Source of the DNA: CAG-390 sp045633005
GTDB taxonomy: Bacteria > Bacillota > Clostridia > Oscillospirales > CAG-272
Reading direction: 5' to 3'
Length of the DNA: 42,453 bases
Assembly: GCA_045633005.1 (NCBI GenBank)
Contig: JAZQXT010000090.1
Location: 1 to 42,453 of the forward strand
Below the pieces are notes generated by a model. It was not told the DNA's origin and searched no databases. It saw nothing but the letters and a program-made list of their open reading frames with translations. A program made the position numbers and the translations under genes. Shown piece after piece: positions 23,250-32,964 of this stretch (its first letter is position 1; each line of letters starts with the position of its first letter).

Positions 23250-23652
23250 AGCGTTAATAGAAGCCGCAATGGCGGCAATGGCGAGGGCGTATGCGCCCTA
23301 CTCGCGCTTTCAAGTCGGCGCGGCGCTCCTTTGCGCCGACGGCAAGGTGTTTTGCGGCGCGAATATCGAGTCCGCCTCATACGGTGCGACGCTTTGCGCC
23401 GAGCGCGTTGCGTTTTCCGCCGCCGTGTTTGAGGGCGAGCGCGATTTTACCGCGATAGCCGTAGTCGGCGGCAACGGCGGCAAAATTACCGCCGAATGCG
23501 CCCCCTGCGGCATCTGCCGTCAGGTGATGGCGGAGCTTTGCGCTCCCGACTTCAAAATACTGCTTACCGACGGCAACGCCGTCAGCGTGCATACCCTCGG
23601 TGAACTGCTTCCGCTTGCATTTAATAAAGAAAGCTTGAAAAATGAACAATAA
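23239..23652 (+). CDS. cdd: Cytidine deaminase
   Basis: A 137-residue zinc enzyme that deaminates cytidine and deoxycytidine to uridine forms. Zinc ligands are Cys53 (TLCAE), Cys90 and Cys93 (PCGICRQ), and the catalytic glutamate is Glu55. NIESASYGAT is the usual substrate loop. Length is that of the tetrameric clostridial/bacillar class. The true start is the ATG at 23239, inside the end of deoB, with GGAGAG 5-6 bases upstream. The frame is open further upstream within deoB, but that part is not homologous. It overlaps the next gene by 11 bases. Confidence 0.95.
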   Translation: MTNEALIEAAMAAMARAYAPYSRFQVGAALLCADGKVFCGANIESASYGATLCAERVAFSAAVFEGERDFTAIAVVGGNGGKITAECAPCGICRQVMAELCAPDFKILLTDGNAVSVHTLGELLPLAFNKESLKNEQ

Positions 23653-24262
23653 AAAAATAGTAAAAACGGCGGTGGGGCTAAAGCTCGTCCTGCCCGCGAT
23701 AGCCGCGATCTTGGCGCTCGTTTTCTCGTTTTTGCCACTTGTGCGCTTCACCGTTGACGGCGCGGACAAGGGCGCGATATCCGCGCTTGAGCTTCTTTCC
23801 GATATGGAAAGCACGATAGAGAAAAACGAGGGCGTAAAGCTTGACGGAGTAAGCAGGCTATTTATCGAGGACGTAAGGGTAGCCGTGGCGGTGTTTTATA
23901 TCTTCGCCGTGCTATCGCTTGCACTCTCGTTTTATCTTGCCGCGACGGCGCTTCGCGCACTTTCCCTGCCACCCAAGAGTCACGGCGCAAATCGCGCAAA
24001 GGTCTGGCTCGGTTTTGTGTTCCCCCGCTTTTTCGTAGTGCCGATATGTACTCTTTTGCCACTTGGCGTAACGCTGTTCCCCCACCTTATATATTCGTAT
24101 TACGTCACTTGGTTCGGTTACGAGACGAAATTCGCCATCGGCGGCGGCGCGTACGCTGGCACGGTGGCGGTGCTTTTGCTGTTTGTCATAGACGCGGCAC
24201 TTTTTGCCATAACGTACAAGGCGGAGCGCGAGCATCAGCTCAATATGTGGGAAAAATATTAA
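23642..24262 (+). CDS. Membrane protein with about four helices, function unknown
   Basis: A 206-residue protein. Hydrophobic segments lie near residues 12-34, 80-108, 125-150 and 165-190. Between helices 1 and 2 is an acidic extracytoplasmic loop (ADKGAISALELLSDMESTIEKNEG) that probably folds as a helix. It is the last gene of the nucleoside operon (overlaps cdd by 11 bases) and is followed immediately by a terminator. No transporter or enzyme motif is recognisable. By position it might help nucleoside uptake, but nothing in the sequence shows that. Confidence 0.75.
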   Translation: MNNKKIVKTAVGLKLVLPAIAAILALVFSFLPLVRFTVDGADKGAISALELLSDMESTIEKNEGVKLDGVSRLFIEDVRVAVAVFYIFAVLSLALSFYLAATALRALSLPPKSHGANRAKVWLGFVFPRFFVVPICTLLPLGVTLFPHLIYSYYVTWFGYETKFAIGGGAYAGTVAVLLLFVIDAALFAITYKAEREHQLNMWEKY

Positions 24263-24289
24263 AAAACTGCTCGTGATGGGCAGTTTTTT
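24261..24289 (+). terminator. Terminator of the ABC transporter/nucleoside operon
   Basis: AAAAAACTGC, loop with two more possible pairs, GCAGTTTTTT (24280-24289). It begins at the stop codon of the preceding gene. Confidence 0.9.
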
Positions 24290-24367
24290 CAAAAAAAGTG
24301 ATAGAAAACCCAAATTTTGCTGTCCTTATAGATGAAGGCGCTTTCACTTCGGGAAAGGAGGAAGGCT

Positions 24368-24928
24368 ATGAAGGATAACGAGATAATAGAGCTTTATTTT
24401 GCCAGAGATGAAAAAGCGATAAAGGAAACGGCTAAACGCTACGGCAAATACTGCCATACGGTCGCCCATAATATTTTGGGCAATCCTTCCGACGCGGAGG
24501 AATGCGTGAACGACACGTATCTTCGCGCGTGGAACGCCATTCCGCCCGAACGTCCGCGTGAGCTTAAGCTCTTTCTTGCGAAGATAACGAGAAATCTTGC
24601 GCTCAACCGCTATTTTGCCGCCAAAAGCGAAAAGCGCGGCGGCGGTGAGATGACCGTTGCGCTCTCGGAGGTGGAGGATTTCATTTCCGACGGTGCTTTA
24701 CTTGACGAAGGTCTTGCAGTAAAGGAGCTTTCGGCGCACCTTCGCCGCTTCCTGCTTACGCAGTCGAGCCGCGACAGAGCGATATTCGTGTGCAGATACT
24801 TTTATTTTGAGTCCGTTCCCGACATCGCGGCGGCGAAGGAGATAAGCGAGGCTAACGTCTACCTTATACTTTCGCGAATGAGAGAAAAGCTGAAAAAATA
24901 TTTGCAAAATGAGGGTTATACGATATGA
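24368..24928 (+). CDS. ECF-type sigma-70 family RNA polymerase sigma factor
   Basis: A 186-residue sigma factor with region 2 (NEIIELYFARDEKAIKETAKRYGKYCHTVAHNILGNPSDAEECVNDTYLRAWNAI, including the -10-recognition part) and region 4 helix-turn-helix (SVPDIAAAKEISEANVYLILSRMREKLKKYL). The start is the ATG at 24368, with a perfect AAAGGAGG 7 bases upstream; the 12 extra upstream codons are rejected. It overlaps the next gene by 4 bases (ATGA). That gene encodes a single-pass membrane protein, the usual layout for an ECF sigma factor and its membrane-bound regulator. The region before it (24290-24367) presumably holds its promoter, possibly self-recognised, but I cannot identify the boxes. Confidence 0.92.
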   Translation: MKDNEIIELYFARDEKAIKETAKRYGKYCHTVAHNILGNPSDAEECVNDTYLRAWNAIPPERPRELKLFLAKITRNLALNRYFAAKSEKRGGGEMTVALSEVEDFISDGALLDEGLAVKELSAHLRRFLLTQSSRDRAIFVCRYFYFESVPDIAAAKEISEANVYLILSRMREKLKKYLQNEGYTI

Positions 24929-26802
24929 AAAAGAAGTTTTTTGACGCTATGGGAGAGATCGGGGACGATCTTCTTTCCGAGGCACACGGGACGAAAAAGC
25001 CCGTATTTGTAAATTGGCGAAAGCCCCTTATCGCCGCGGCGTGTATCGCGCTCGTGGCGGCGCTCGGCATCGGCTCGGCGTTTATGCTGACGGGTGCGCC
25101 AAGCGAAGAGCCGAGCGGCGGCGAATACACAAGCACCGTTGACTCTTCGCCCAAGAAACCGCAACGCTATCTCGTTCTTTCGTGGGGCGACCTTCTCGGC
25201 GGCAAGACGGACGGTGATGAGATGAATTCACCTTCAGACGACACCGTTCCCGATATCGCGCCCCCCACAAGACCCGCGCTTCCCGAATATACGCAAAGCG
25301 CGGACGGCATACCTCCCCGCCCCGCGGAAACGGGTGAGGCCGATGACGAGGAAACGATGATATCGAACGCGCTTGCGGCAAGCTATTTCTGGTACGTTCC
25401 CAAAGATGACGGCGCGTTTGAGGCTATTATGATAACGGGCGTGCCAAGCGGCACTCCGTTTGAGGAGATACTCGCTAAATACCTTGATTATTGCGGTTAT
25501 CCGCTTGACGTGGAATACAGCGCCGAGCGCGTGGGTGAGCGCACCGAAACGGACGGCGAGCTTGTCACGCACTACCCCGGCGTGGGCGTTGCAAACGTAA
25601 TACTCGGCGGTCACGCCGAGCCTGACGAGCTTATGTACAAATGCCTTGTAAACACCGTTATAACTTCAACGGCGAACTCGTTCGTTAATATTGATTACAA
25701 CGGTAAAGCAATCAATATCGGCGGCATCGCCGCGCCCGAGGGCAATGCGTTCTTTCCGCTTTCGGAGCATCGTCCGCAAGACGCGGTGATAACGACGGAA
25801 GAGGTGCTTACGGGCTTCCTCACCACGCTTCCACCGGAGCCGGAGGATAGCACCATTCCCAATATCGGCTACGATACTGACACGCCCGTTTCCGAGATAT
25901 CCCCCGAAGCTATGGAGTGTTACTATTTCATTCCGCAATACGGCGGCTACCGCCCCGAACGTTATCCGTCCGCGCATAAGATGGATGGAATAGATTTCGT
26001 CGCGGATTTCTTCTATTTTGCCAAGATAGATGACGTAAAGCCCGTTTCCGTGACCTTCGGTCAGCTTACTTCGGGTGAGATAAACGCAAGAGTGCGCCTT
26101 TGGATGCGCGATGGAGTGGAGCTTGGCGACCTTGCGCTCAAGTGCCTTGTAAATTCGATAATCAAAACTTACGGCTGTGACAGCGTTTCTGTCTACGATT
26201 ACACGGGAGAGGTCGAGCGCGAGCTTTTGATAGATGGCAAGCCCGCCCCCTACGGCGCGTTTGAGCTGGAAAACACCGACAGAACACTTCCACCCGAAAC
26301 CACCCCCGCACATCCGTATATTCCCACTCCCGAAACCACGCCGAGCTGGGGATATGAGGAGACTACCTCACCGCATACCGAGATAGACTACGAGACGACT
26401 CCCGTTTTCCCTGCAGATACCATTGAGGACTTGTTGCCGCCCGCGGCGGGAATGACGCTTTACGTTCCCACAGAGGACGGCGGGGTTGCTATCGAAACCG
26501 TAAGCGCGGACGTAGAATTTTCATCCGCGGAGATGCTTGAAATATATATCGAAAAGCTCTCCGAAGGTAAGGTGAAGGTTGCGTATTTTGCTATGGGGCT
26601 TAGCTCCGAGGACGAGCCGCAGGCAAAGCTTGAACTTAAGTGGGGCAAACTCCTTAACGATACCGAGCTTAAATGCATCGTAAACACCGTTATCGACAGC
26701 TTTAACGTAAGGTACGTCAAGCTCTTTGCGAACGGCGAGGATTGCTATATCGACGGCGTGACCTTTGAGGACAACAAGGGCTTTGAGTGGTTTGAAATTT
26801 AA
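24925..26802 (+). CDS. Membrane-anchored partner of the sigma factor with three GerMN-like domains
   Basis: A 625-residue protein: short cytoplasmic segment (1-34), one membrane helix (about 35-56) and a long outside part. Three repeats of about 117 residues lie at roughly 152-268, 331-447 and 510-625, separated by Pro/Thr-rich linkers. Each has an opening Y-x-x-P strand (WYVPKDDG, YFIPQYGG, LYVPTEDG) and the hallmark LKC-[LI]-VN-[ST]-[VI]-I, followed by a strand and a short D/NG turn, as in the GerMN domain of spore-germination and lipoprotein families. Genes overlapping ECF sigma genes normally encode anti-sigma factors; the 34-residue cytoplasmic tail is short for that role but could bind sigma. 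Extracellular ligand sensing is inferred. Confidence 0.75.
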   Translation: MKKKFFDAMGEIGDDLLSEAHGTKKPVFVNWRKPLIAAACIALVAALGIGSAFMLTGAPSEEPSGGEYTSTVDSSPKKPQRYLVLSWGDLLGGKTDGDEMNSPSDDTVPDIAPPTRPALPEYTQSADGIPPRPAETGEADDEETMISNALAASYFWYVPKDDGAFEAIMITGVPSGTPFEEILAKYLDYCGYPLDVEYSAERVGERTETDGELVTHYPGVGVANVILGGHAEPDELMYKCLVNTVITSTANSFVNIDYNGKAINIGGIAAPEGNAFFPLSEHRPQDAVITTEEVLTGFLTTLPPEPEDSTIPNIGYDTDTPVSEISPEAMECYYFIPQYGGYRPERYPSAHKMDGIDFVADFFYFAKIDDVKPVSVTFGQLTSGEINARVRLWMRDGVELGDLALKCLVNSIIKTYGCDSVSVYDYTGEVERELLIDGKPAPYGAFELENTDRTLPPETTPAHPYIPTPETTPSWGYEETTSPHTEIDYETTPVFPADTIEDLLPPAAGMTLYVPTEDGGVAIETVSADVEFSSAEMLEIYIEKLSEGKVKVAYFAMGLSSEDEPQAKLELKWGKLLNDTELKCIVNTVIDSFNVRYVKLFANGEDCYIDGVTFEDNKGFEWFEI

Positions 26803-26805
26803 TAA

Positions 26806-26837
26806 CAAGCGGAAGAAACGCACGTTTCTTCCGCTTG
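26806..26837. terminator. Hairpin after the sigma/GerMN operon
   Basis: CAAGCGGAAGAAACG, 2-nt loop, CGTTTCTTCCGCTTG: a near-copy of the hairpin at 17480-17513 with the T-run lost (followed by CCGTATAATACGG). It may still terminate or protect RNA ends. Confidence 0.6.
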
Positions 26838-26850
26838 CCGTATAATACGG
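26838..26850 (+). promoter_or_regulatory. Palindromic -10 region of enolase
   Basis: CCGTATAATACGG is a 13-bp palindrome containing TATAAT (26841-26846). No good -35 is visible at 17 bp, since that place is taken by the hairpin. If it is the eno promoter, the palindrome could also be an operator. Confidence 0.4.
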
Positions 26851-26898
26851 GGCGTGCTGTCAAATAATAACTAAAAACCGAAAGGACGGAAAAAGTCT

Positions 26899-28203
<1,305 letters not shown>

Positions 28204-28225
28204 AAAGCGGCTTAAGGCTTCGGAT

Positions 28226-28265
28226 AAAAAATTCCCACAAACAAGACGTTTGTGGGAATTTTTTT
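28226..28265. terminator. Terminator between eno and the large secreted phosphoesterase gene
   Basis: AAAAATTCCCACAAAC, loop AAGAC, GTTTGTGGGAATTTTTTT: a 16-bp perfect stem with A- and T-runs on either side, able to act for both convergent genes. Confidence 0.93.
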
Positions 28266-28284
28266 AGTTAAACGAAAGGGTTTG

Positions 28285-31200
28285 TCAGCCTTCCGTGGCA
28301 GGCGCGTAGGTCGTGCCCGTTACGAAGTTGTAGAATACGATAGCGCTGTCAGCCTCGGTGAGAAGTGCGCAATAGCGCGAGCCGTCGGCGTTGTACTCGG
28401 TAAGGTGGTGTGCCTTTGCAAGTATTGTAACTCCGCCCGTGGAGTCGATGTTGTTGCCCGCGCCGATCAGAACGTCAACGTCGCCGTCGGCATTGACGAG
28501 CGAGCCGAATTCAGCCACGAGGGTGTCAGCCGTGCCGTAGTTTCTGTAGGTGATATTGACGGCGATATCCGCGCCGACGAGGTATTCCTTGAACGCGTTT
28601 ATTATCGCCGTATCGTAGCCGTCGCCGATACGCTTGACGTAAATACCTACTACCATATCGCTAAGCTTCGTGCGCTCGTGTCCGCAAGCGTTACAGCTTA
28701 CGTCCGCCTCGTTATCGTAGACGTGTGCGCCTACGGTGCGCGTTGCGCCGCAAACGTCGCAATCGGTGTCGCAGGCGTTAGCATAGGTGTGGGTAATGGT
28801 TCTGGGCGCTCCGCAGACGTTGCAGGATGTGTCGCAAGAGTCGGTGTAGGTGTGCTTTATCGCTCTTGACGCTCCGCAGGCGTTGCAATCTGCGTCGCAG
28901 GCGTTGTCGTAGGTGTGAGCTACGTCGCGCGTTGCGCCGCAAACGTCACAGCTCTCGTCACACGCCGAGGAGTAGGAATGCGTCTGGAAGGGGATGTCGC
29001 CGTTTATGTGCGCCGCAAGTGCGATAACGTCAGCACTGGTAAAGTAGCCGTCGGCGTTAATGTCGCCCGCGGTCTTGAAAAGTCCGTCAAGAGAGTCCTT
29101 GCTCATAACTACCGCAGAAACGACGAGCTTGTCGGACGTATCAGCCGCGCCGTCGCCGTTAACGTCGCCGCGAATGAAGATAACGACCTTGTCGTATACC
29201 TTGCCCTCGATAACGAGAGATATGGTCTCGCCCGTGCCGATACCGCTTATTTCAATATTAGCGGTGCTTCTGAGCTGAGCCATAAGGTCGTCCACGGTAA
29301 CGTCGGCGCTGATGCCGTAGAGCATACCGCCCGATATGGTAAGACCGCTCGTGGGCTTAAGGGCGATGCTGTATTCGGGTGCTTCGCCGACGTGGGAGGG
29401 ATAACCGCCGTTGAAATCGGCAATGTAAACGTAAACGTCAGCGTTCAGGGTGTTTGCAAAGGACTCGCTCTTCATAGCGGAGGCGGTCTTTGCTACTGCC
29501 GAGCCGCTTGTAGCCGCGTTGGTGGCGGCACCGTTGAAGGCAAGCTGCTTGAATGCGTTGGTGCTGAGGTAATAGGTGTTATTAAGCGTCAAAGTCGCCG
29601 ACGAGGTGTACTCGCCGCCGATGGCGTTGCCGCCCGCGGTGGTGCTGACGGTAGCGCCCGTGTTGTAGCAGTTGCTTACCGTAAGGTTTGCCCCGTCAAG
29701 ATAACCGAACAGACCGCCGATATCACAGGCTGTCGCGCTGTGCTTTCCGTCAACGCACGCGATGATCGCGCCGCGGTTGTAGGAGTTCGAAATAACGTTT
29801 TCGGTAGTGCCGTTTACTCTGCCCGCGATACCGCCGAGCATGGGGCCCGACGTAGCGGTGGAGGAAACGGAGCCGAGGTTTGCGCAAGCGTCAATGACCG
29901 TGCCGCCGCGGATAAGTCCCGCTATGCCGCCCGCGCGTGAGAGCGTGGTGGTCGCGCTTGAATGGATGCTTGCGTAGTTGTAGCAATTAGAGAACTTTGA
30001 TGCTGTTGCAAGACCTGCAATTCCGCCGACGTAGCAAACGCCCGTGATGCTTCCCTTGACGCTCAGGTTATTTACGGTCGCGCCGTTCAGCACGCCGAAA
30101 AGTCCGATGTAGTTGAGCGTGGACTCAATATTGAGGTTGTAAATGGTGTAGCCGTTTCCGTTGAACGTTCCCGCAAAGGATGCGCAGGAGGGGTCAGCGG
30201 CGGTGGCGGTATCGTGTCCGCCGATGGGGGTGAAGGGGATAAGACGCATATCGATATCGTTCATCAGCTCAAAGGTCTCACCCGCAAACGCATTTGCCGC
30301 GGTGGTGTTCTCGGAGAGCCAGATGAGGTTTTCAAGGCAGGTTATGCGGTATACGCCGTTTACCTTCGAGGGCGCTATAGCGCTTACCGTTTCGGTAACG
30401 GCGGTGTTGCCCGTGATCTCAATAGTTTTGTCCGTGGTCACGGTGCCGCTGTCGTTTGCCGCCTTGATGCGAACCGAGCCGCCGCCAACGAGTATTTCCG
30501 TTGCGATAAAGGTATTGTTTGAGGCGTATCCGCCGCAAAGCACGTCAAGCACGCCCGACGTGGTCGTGGTGGCAAACTGTCGGTTGTGTCCCGTAAGAAC
30601 GAGAAGTGCGCCCTTCTGGTCAAGGATGCTTGCCCAGTCGAGTCCGAAATAATTGTTGAGATATGAGAAATGCGAGATAACTATAAGCTCGTTGCCCTTG
30701 GGAACGTTGAGGTTTTTAAGCCACTCGGTCTGCTCGACGCGCAAAGCGTCAAAATCAACGAGTCCCGAGTATTCTGCGTGATCGTCCGCCTTATCCTCGG
30801 CAGTGTCAAGCACGGCAATGGTGTATTTGCCGTAGTTGTAGGAGTAATAGAATTTATCGTTCACGGTGGGGATGTACGACATCAGCTTCGTGGCGTTTCC
30901 GCCGCGGCATTCGCCGTTTCCGCGCGCAAATACGATGGGGTGACTGCTGCCCGATGCGGCGGCGGCCGCCTTGAAGAAGGTCTCAAGGTTTGTCGTGGTA
31001 ACGAGGTTGTTTACAACGTCGCCGTTGGCAACGATGATGGCGGGGTTCGTGCCAAGTGCGGCAACGGCGCTTTGGAGCTTGGTCAGCGCATCGCTGTACG
31101 TATCCGCCTTAATGTCGGGTAGTGCGAGCATCGTTACGTTTTCGTTGCCCGAATGATCCTCAAACAGATAATATGGGCTGTATATGCAATCGCCGCGAGT

Positions 31201-32760
31201 GTACGAATAAGCCTCGTGCTTCGTCATATGGAACGAGATAACGCGGTATTTGTTGTTATTCAAGTGTTCTTTGGGAACTTTTACGGTGTGAATGGTATCG
31301 TAGGTGCGGCGATATCCGCCAACCTCGTCCCAAACCTGATATTTCGTGCCCTTATAGGTGTATTCGACGTAGCCCGACGCGGTGTCGCTCGTCGTCCATA
31401 CCACGTTGTAGTAATCTCCGCCCGACTCGAATACCGACGGTGCGCTTGTAAACGACATAGTCGGGCTTGAGGTTGCGGCGGTGGTGGATTGTGCGTTAAG
31501 ACCGCCCACGTACGAAACGGGGGTGGGGGGAGTGCCGTACGTTGAGGAGAGCGTTATCGTCTGCATTACCTTGGTGGTACCCGTTTGGCTCTTGCAAACG
31601 TACGTCAGCATATTGCCGTTCTTGAACTGCAGCATAGCGCCCGTGCAATCCGAGCCCTTCGTGCCGCCGACGTTCAGCGCGCGGAAGTTAAGGTTGTTCT
31701 TGCCCACTGCGTATTCGGACGTGCTGTGGTCGTGTCCGCTGATACCGAAGTTCATACCGAGCGCGTTTACGGAGTCGGTTATATCTACCGTACCGCCGCC
31801 GAGAGACTGAAGGCGCGGAATATGGTGGATAAGGAGCTTGTATTTAGCAGTGGTATTGAGGGGCAGGCTGTTGAGCCACGCCTCCTGCTTTAGAACGTAT
31901 TCCTTGTAGTTGGTCATTCCGCCGTACTCGCTGTGCGAGTCAAGCTTATCCTCGCCCGTGTCAAGCACCACGCCGTAAAGGTCGCCGTACTCGAAATCAA
32001 AGTAATACTCGCCCGTTTCGGTGGGGAAGTATTGAAGCAGCATGGTGGAATATCTTCCGCGTGCCTCGTGATTTCCGCGGCAGTAAACTACGGGGTATCT
32101 GCCGCAGGATACGCTTGCGATAAGACCGAAAAGGTTATTGATGATGTAATCTCTCGTTTGCAGGTTGTCTGCAATATCGCCCGTGAAGATAAGCAAGTCG
32201 GGGTTGGTGGTGTACTGCTGTGCAACGGCAACGGCGCAGCTCGTGTAGCTGTGCGTGTCCGTAAACTGCAGCGCGTTTACCGTGCCCGAGGTGTTTCTTG
32301 CCTTCAAGGTGATAGGACCGCAGGAGATGGTAGTTCCCATCGTCGCGCTTGTCGCGTTGTTCGCGGTCACTACCTGCGAGTATACGGTGTAGCTGTTACC
32401 GTCAAGGTGCTCGTGAGGAACCTTGACGACGTGGATGTCGTCGTGTGTTTTCGTAATGTTTTGAGCTTGGTCGTAAACGGTATAGCTTACACCCTGATAG
32501 GTGTATTTGATGTATCCCGTTCCCTTGAAGCTCGTTGCCCATATTACGGCGTAGCCGTCGCCCATTTCAAAGACGGTGGGGGTCGCCTTGAAATAATACG
32601 AGCTCGTCGTGCTCTTCACGGTCGGTGTCATGGTCGTGGGGTCGTACGCCTCTGCGCTTATATCGGTAAACTCTATAAGCCCTGCAAAAGTGGCGCAAAA
32701 CATCAGGACGCTCAGAACTGCCGAAAGAAGTCGGGTAAGGCGTGAATGATTTTCTCGCAT
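28285..32760 (-). CDS. Large secreted multidomain protein: two calcineurin-like phosphoesterase modules, GLUG repeats, dockerin, Cys-rich repeats
   Basis: A 1491-residue protein. Start set at ATG 32760 (MRENHSRL), with AAAGGAAA just upstream; ATG 32778 lacks a ribosome site. Signal peptide about 1-38. Module 1: Ig/purple-acid-phosphatase-like domain (48-150), then a metallophosphoesterase (about 160-390) with all metal motifs (Asp168-x-His170, GDIADN 194-199, GNHE 229-232, His312/313, GHDH 342-345). Module 2 repeats this (430-760), but DxH is DIK, GNHE is GNGE and GHxH is GHNR. GLUG-like beta-helix repeats follow (about 855-1060). Then come a dockerin-like pair of EF loops (DVNGDG..., DINADG..., 1199-1255), five H-x-Y...CDxxCxxCG repeats (1261-1364) and an unrecognised C-terminal domain (1370-1491). 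Likely an extracellular phosphatase/nucleotidase. Confidence 0.88.
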   Translation of the reverse strand: MRENHSRLTRLLSAVLSVLMFCATFAGLIEFTDISAEAYDPTTMTPTVKSTTSSYYFKATPTVFEMGDGYAVIWATSFKGTGYIKYTYQGVSYTVYDQAQNITKTHDDIHVVKVPHEHLDGNSYTVYSQVVTANNATSATMGTTISCGPITLKARNTSGTVNALQFTDTHSYTSCAVAVAQQYTTNPDLLIFTGDIADNLQTRDYIINNLFGLIASVSCGRYPVVYCRGNHEARGRYSTMLLQYFPTETGEYYFDFEYGDLYGVVLDTGEDKLDSHSEYGGMTNYKEYVLKQEAWLNSLPLNTTAKYKLLIHHIPRLQSLGGGTVDITDSVNALGMNFGISGHDHSTSEYAVGKNNLNFRALNVGGTKGSDCTGAMLQFKNGNMLTYVCKSQTGTTKVMQTITLSSTYGTPPTPVSYVGGLNAQSTTAATSSPTMSFTSAPSVFESGGDYYNVVWTTSDTASGYVEYTYKGTKYQVWDEVGGYRRTYDTIHTVKVPKEHLNNNKYRVISFHMTKHEAYSYTRGDCIYSPYYLFEDHSGNENVTMLALPDIKADTYSDALTKLQSAVAALGTNPAIIVANGDVVNNLVTTTNLETFFKAAAAASGSSHPIVFARGNGECRGGNATKLMSYIPTVNDKFYYSYNYGKYTIAVLDTAEDKADDHAEYSGLVDFDALRVEQTEWLKNLNVPKGNELIVISHFSYLNNYFGLDWASILDQKGALLVLTGHNRQFATTTTSGVLDVLCGGYASNNTFIATEILVGGGSVRIKAANDSGTVTTDKTIEITGNTAVTETVSAIAPSKVNGVYRITCLENLIWLSENTTAANAFAGETFELMNDIDMRLIPFTPIGGHDTATAADPSCASFAGTFNGNGYTIYNLNIESTLNYIGLFGVLNGATVNNLSVKGSITGVCYVGGIAGLATASKFSNCYNYASIHSSATTTLSRAGGIAGLIRGGTVIDACANLGSVSSTATSGPMLGGIAGRVNGTTENVISNSYNRGAIIACVDGKHSATACDIGGLFGYLDGANLTVSNCYNTGATVSTTAGGNAIGGEYTSSATLTLNNTYYLSTNAFKQLAFNGAATNAATSGSAVAKTASAMKSESFANTLNADVYVYIADFNGGYPSHVGEAPEYSIALKPTSGLTISGGMLYGISADVTVDDLMAQLRSTANIEISGIGTGETISLVIEGKVYDKVVIFIRGDVNGDGAADTSDKLVVSAVVMSKDSLDGLFKTAGDINADGYFTSADVIALAAHINGDIPFQTHSYSSACDESCDVCGATRDVAHTYDNACDADCNACGASRAIKHTYTDSCDTSCNVCGAPRTITHTYANACDTDCDVCGATRTVGAHVYDNEADVSCNACGHERTKLSDMVVGIYVKRIGDGYDTAIINAFKEYLVGADIAVNITYRNYGTADTLVAEFGSLVNADGDVDVLIGAGNNIDSTGGVTILAKAHHLTEYNADGSRYCALLTEADSAIVFYNFVTGTTYAPATEG

Positions 32761-32794
32761 ATCGGTGTTTCCTTTCATATAAGTATATATATCT

Positions 32795-32823
32795 ATAATA
32801 TCATTTTTTTGTGGTCAAGTCAA
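32795..32823 (-). promoter_or_regulatory. Promoter of the large phosphoesterase gene
   Basis: Minus strand: TTGACT (32818-32823), 17 bp, TATTAT (32795-32800). Leader about 30 nt with AAAGGAAA before ATG 32760. Confidence 0.7.
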
Positions 32824-32910
32824 TTGCTTTTGGAATGTTTTGTCAGAAAAAGCTAATATGTTTTTTATTTTTTGTTTATTATCAACAAATATTCCGAGGT
32901 GATAAAGGTA

Positions 32911-32939
32911 TTGAACAAAGCTTGATTTTGTGCTATAAT
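32911..32939 (+). promoter_or_regulatory. Promoter of the ECF-transporter S-component gene
   Basis: TTGAAC (32911-32916), 17 bp, TATAAT (32934-32939), followed by GAGGTG and the ATG at 32965. The leader is too short for a riboswitch, so the substrate cannot be inferred from one. Confidence 0.8.
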
Positions 32940-32964
32940 ATAAAAAATACAATGAGGTGCGATT

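Noticed and set aside
24301..24367. Self-recognised ECF promoter before the sigma gene
   Set aside because: AAACCC and TGTCC words are present but their spacing (about 10 bp) does not fit an ECF -35/-10 pair, so no promoter is annotated.
28252..32745. Several long plus-strand open frames opposite the large phosphoesterase gene
   Set aside because: They are mirror frames caused by codon bias in the real gene; they lack ribosome sites and domains.
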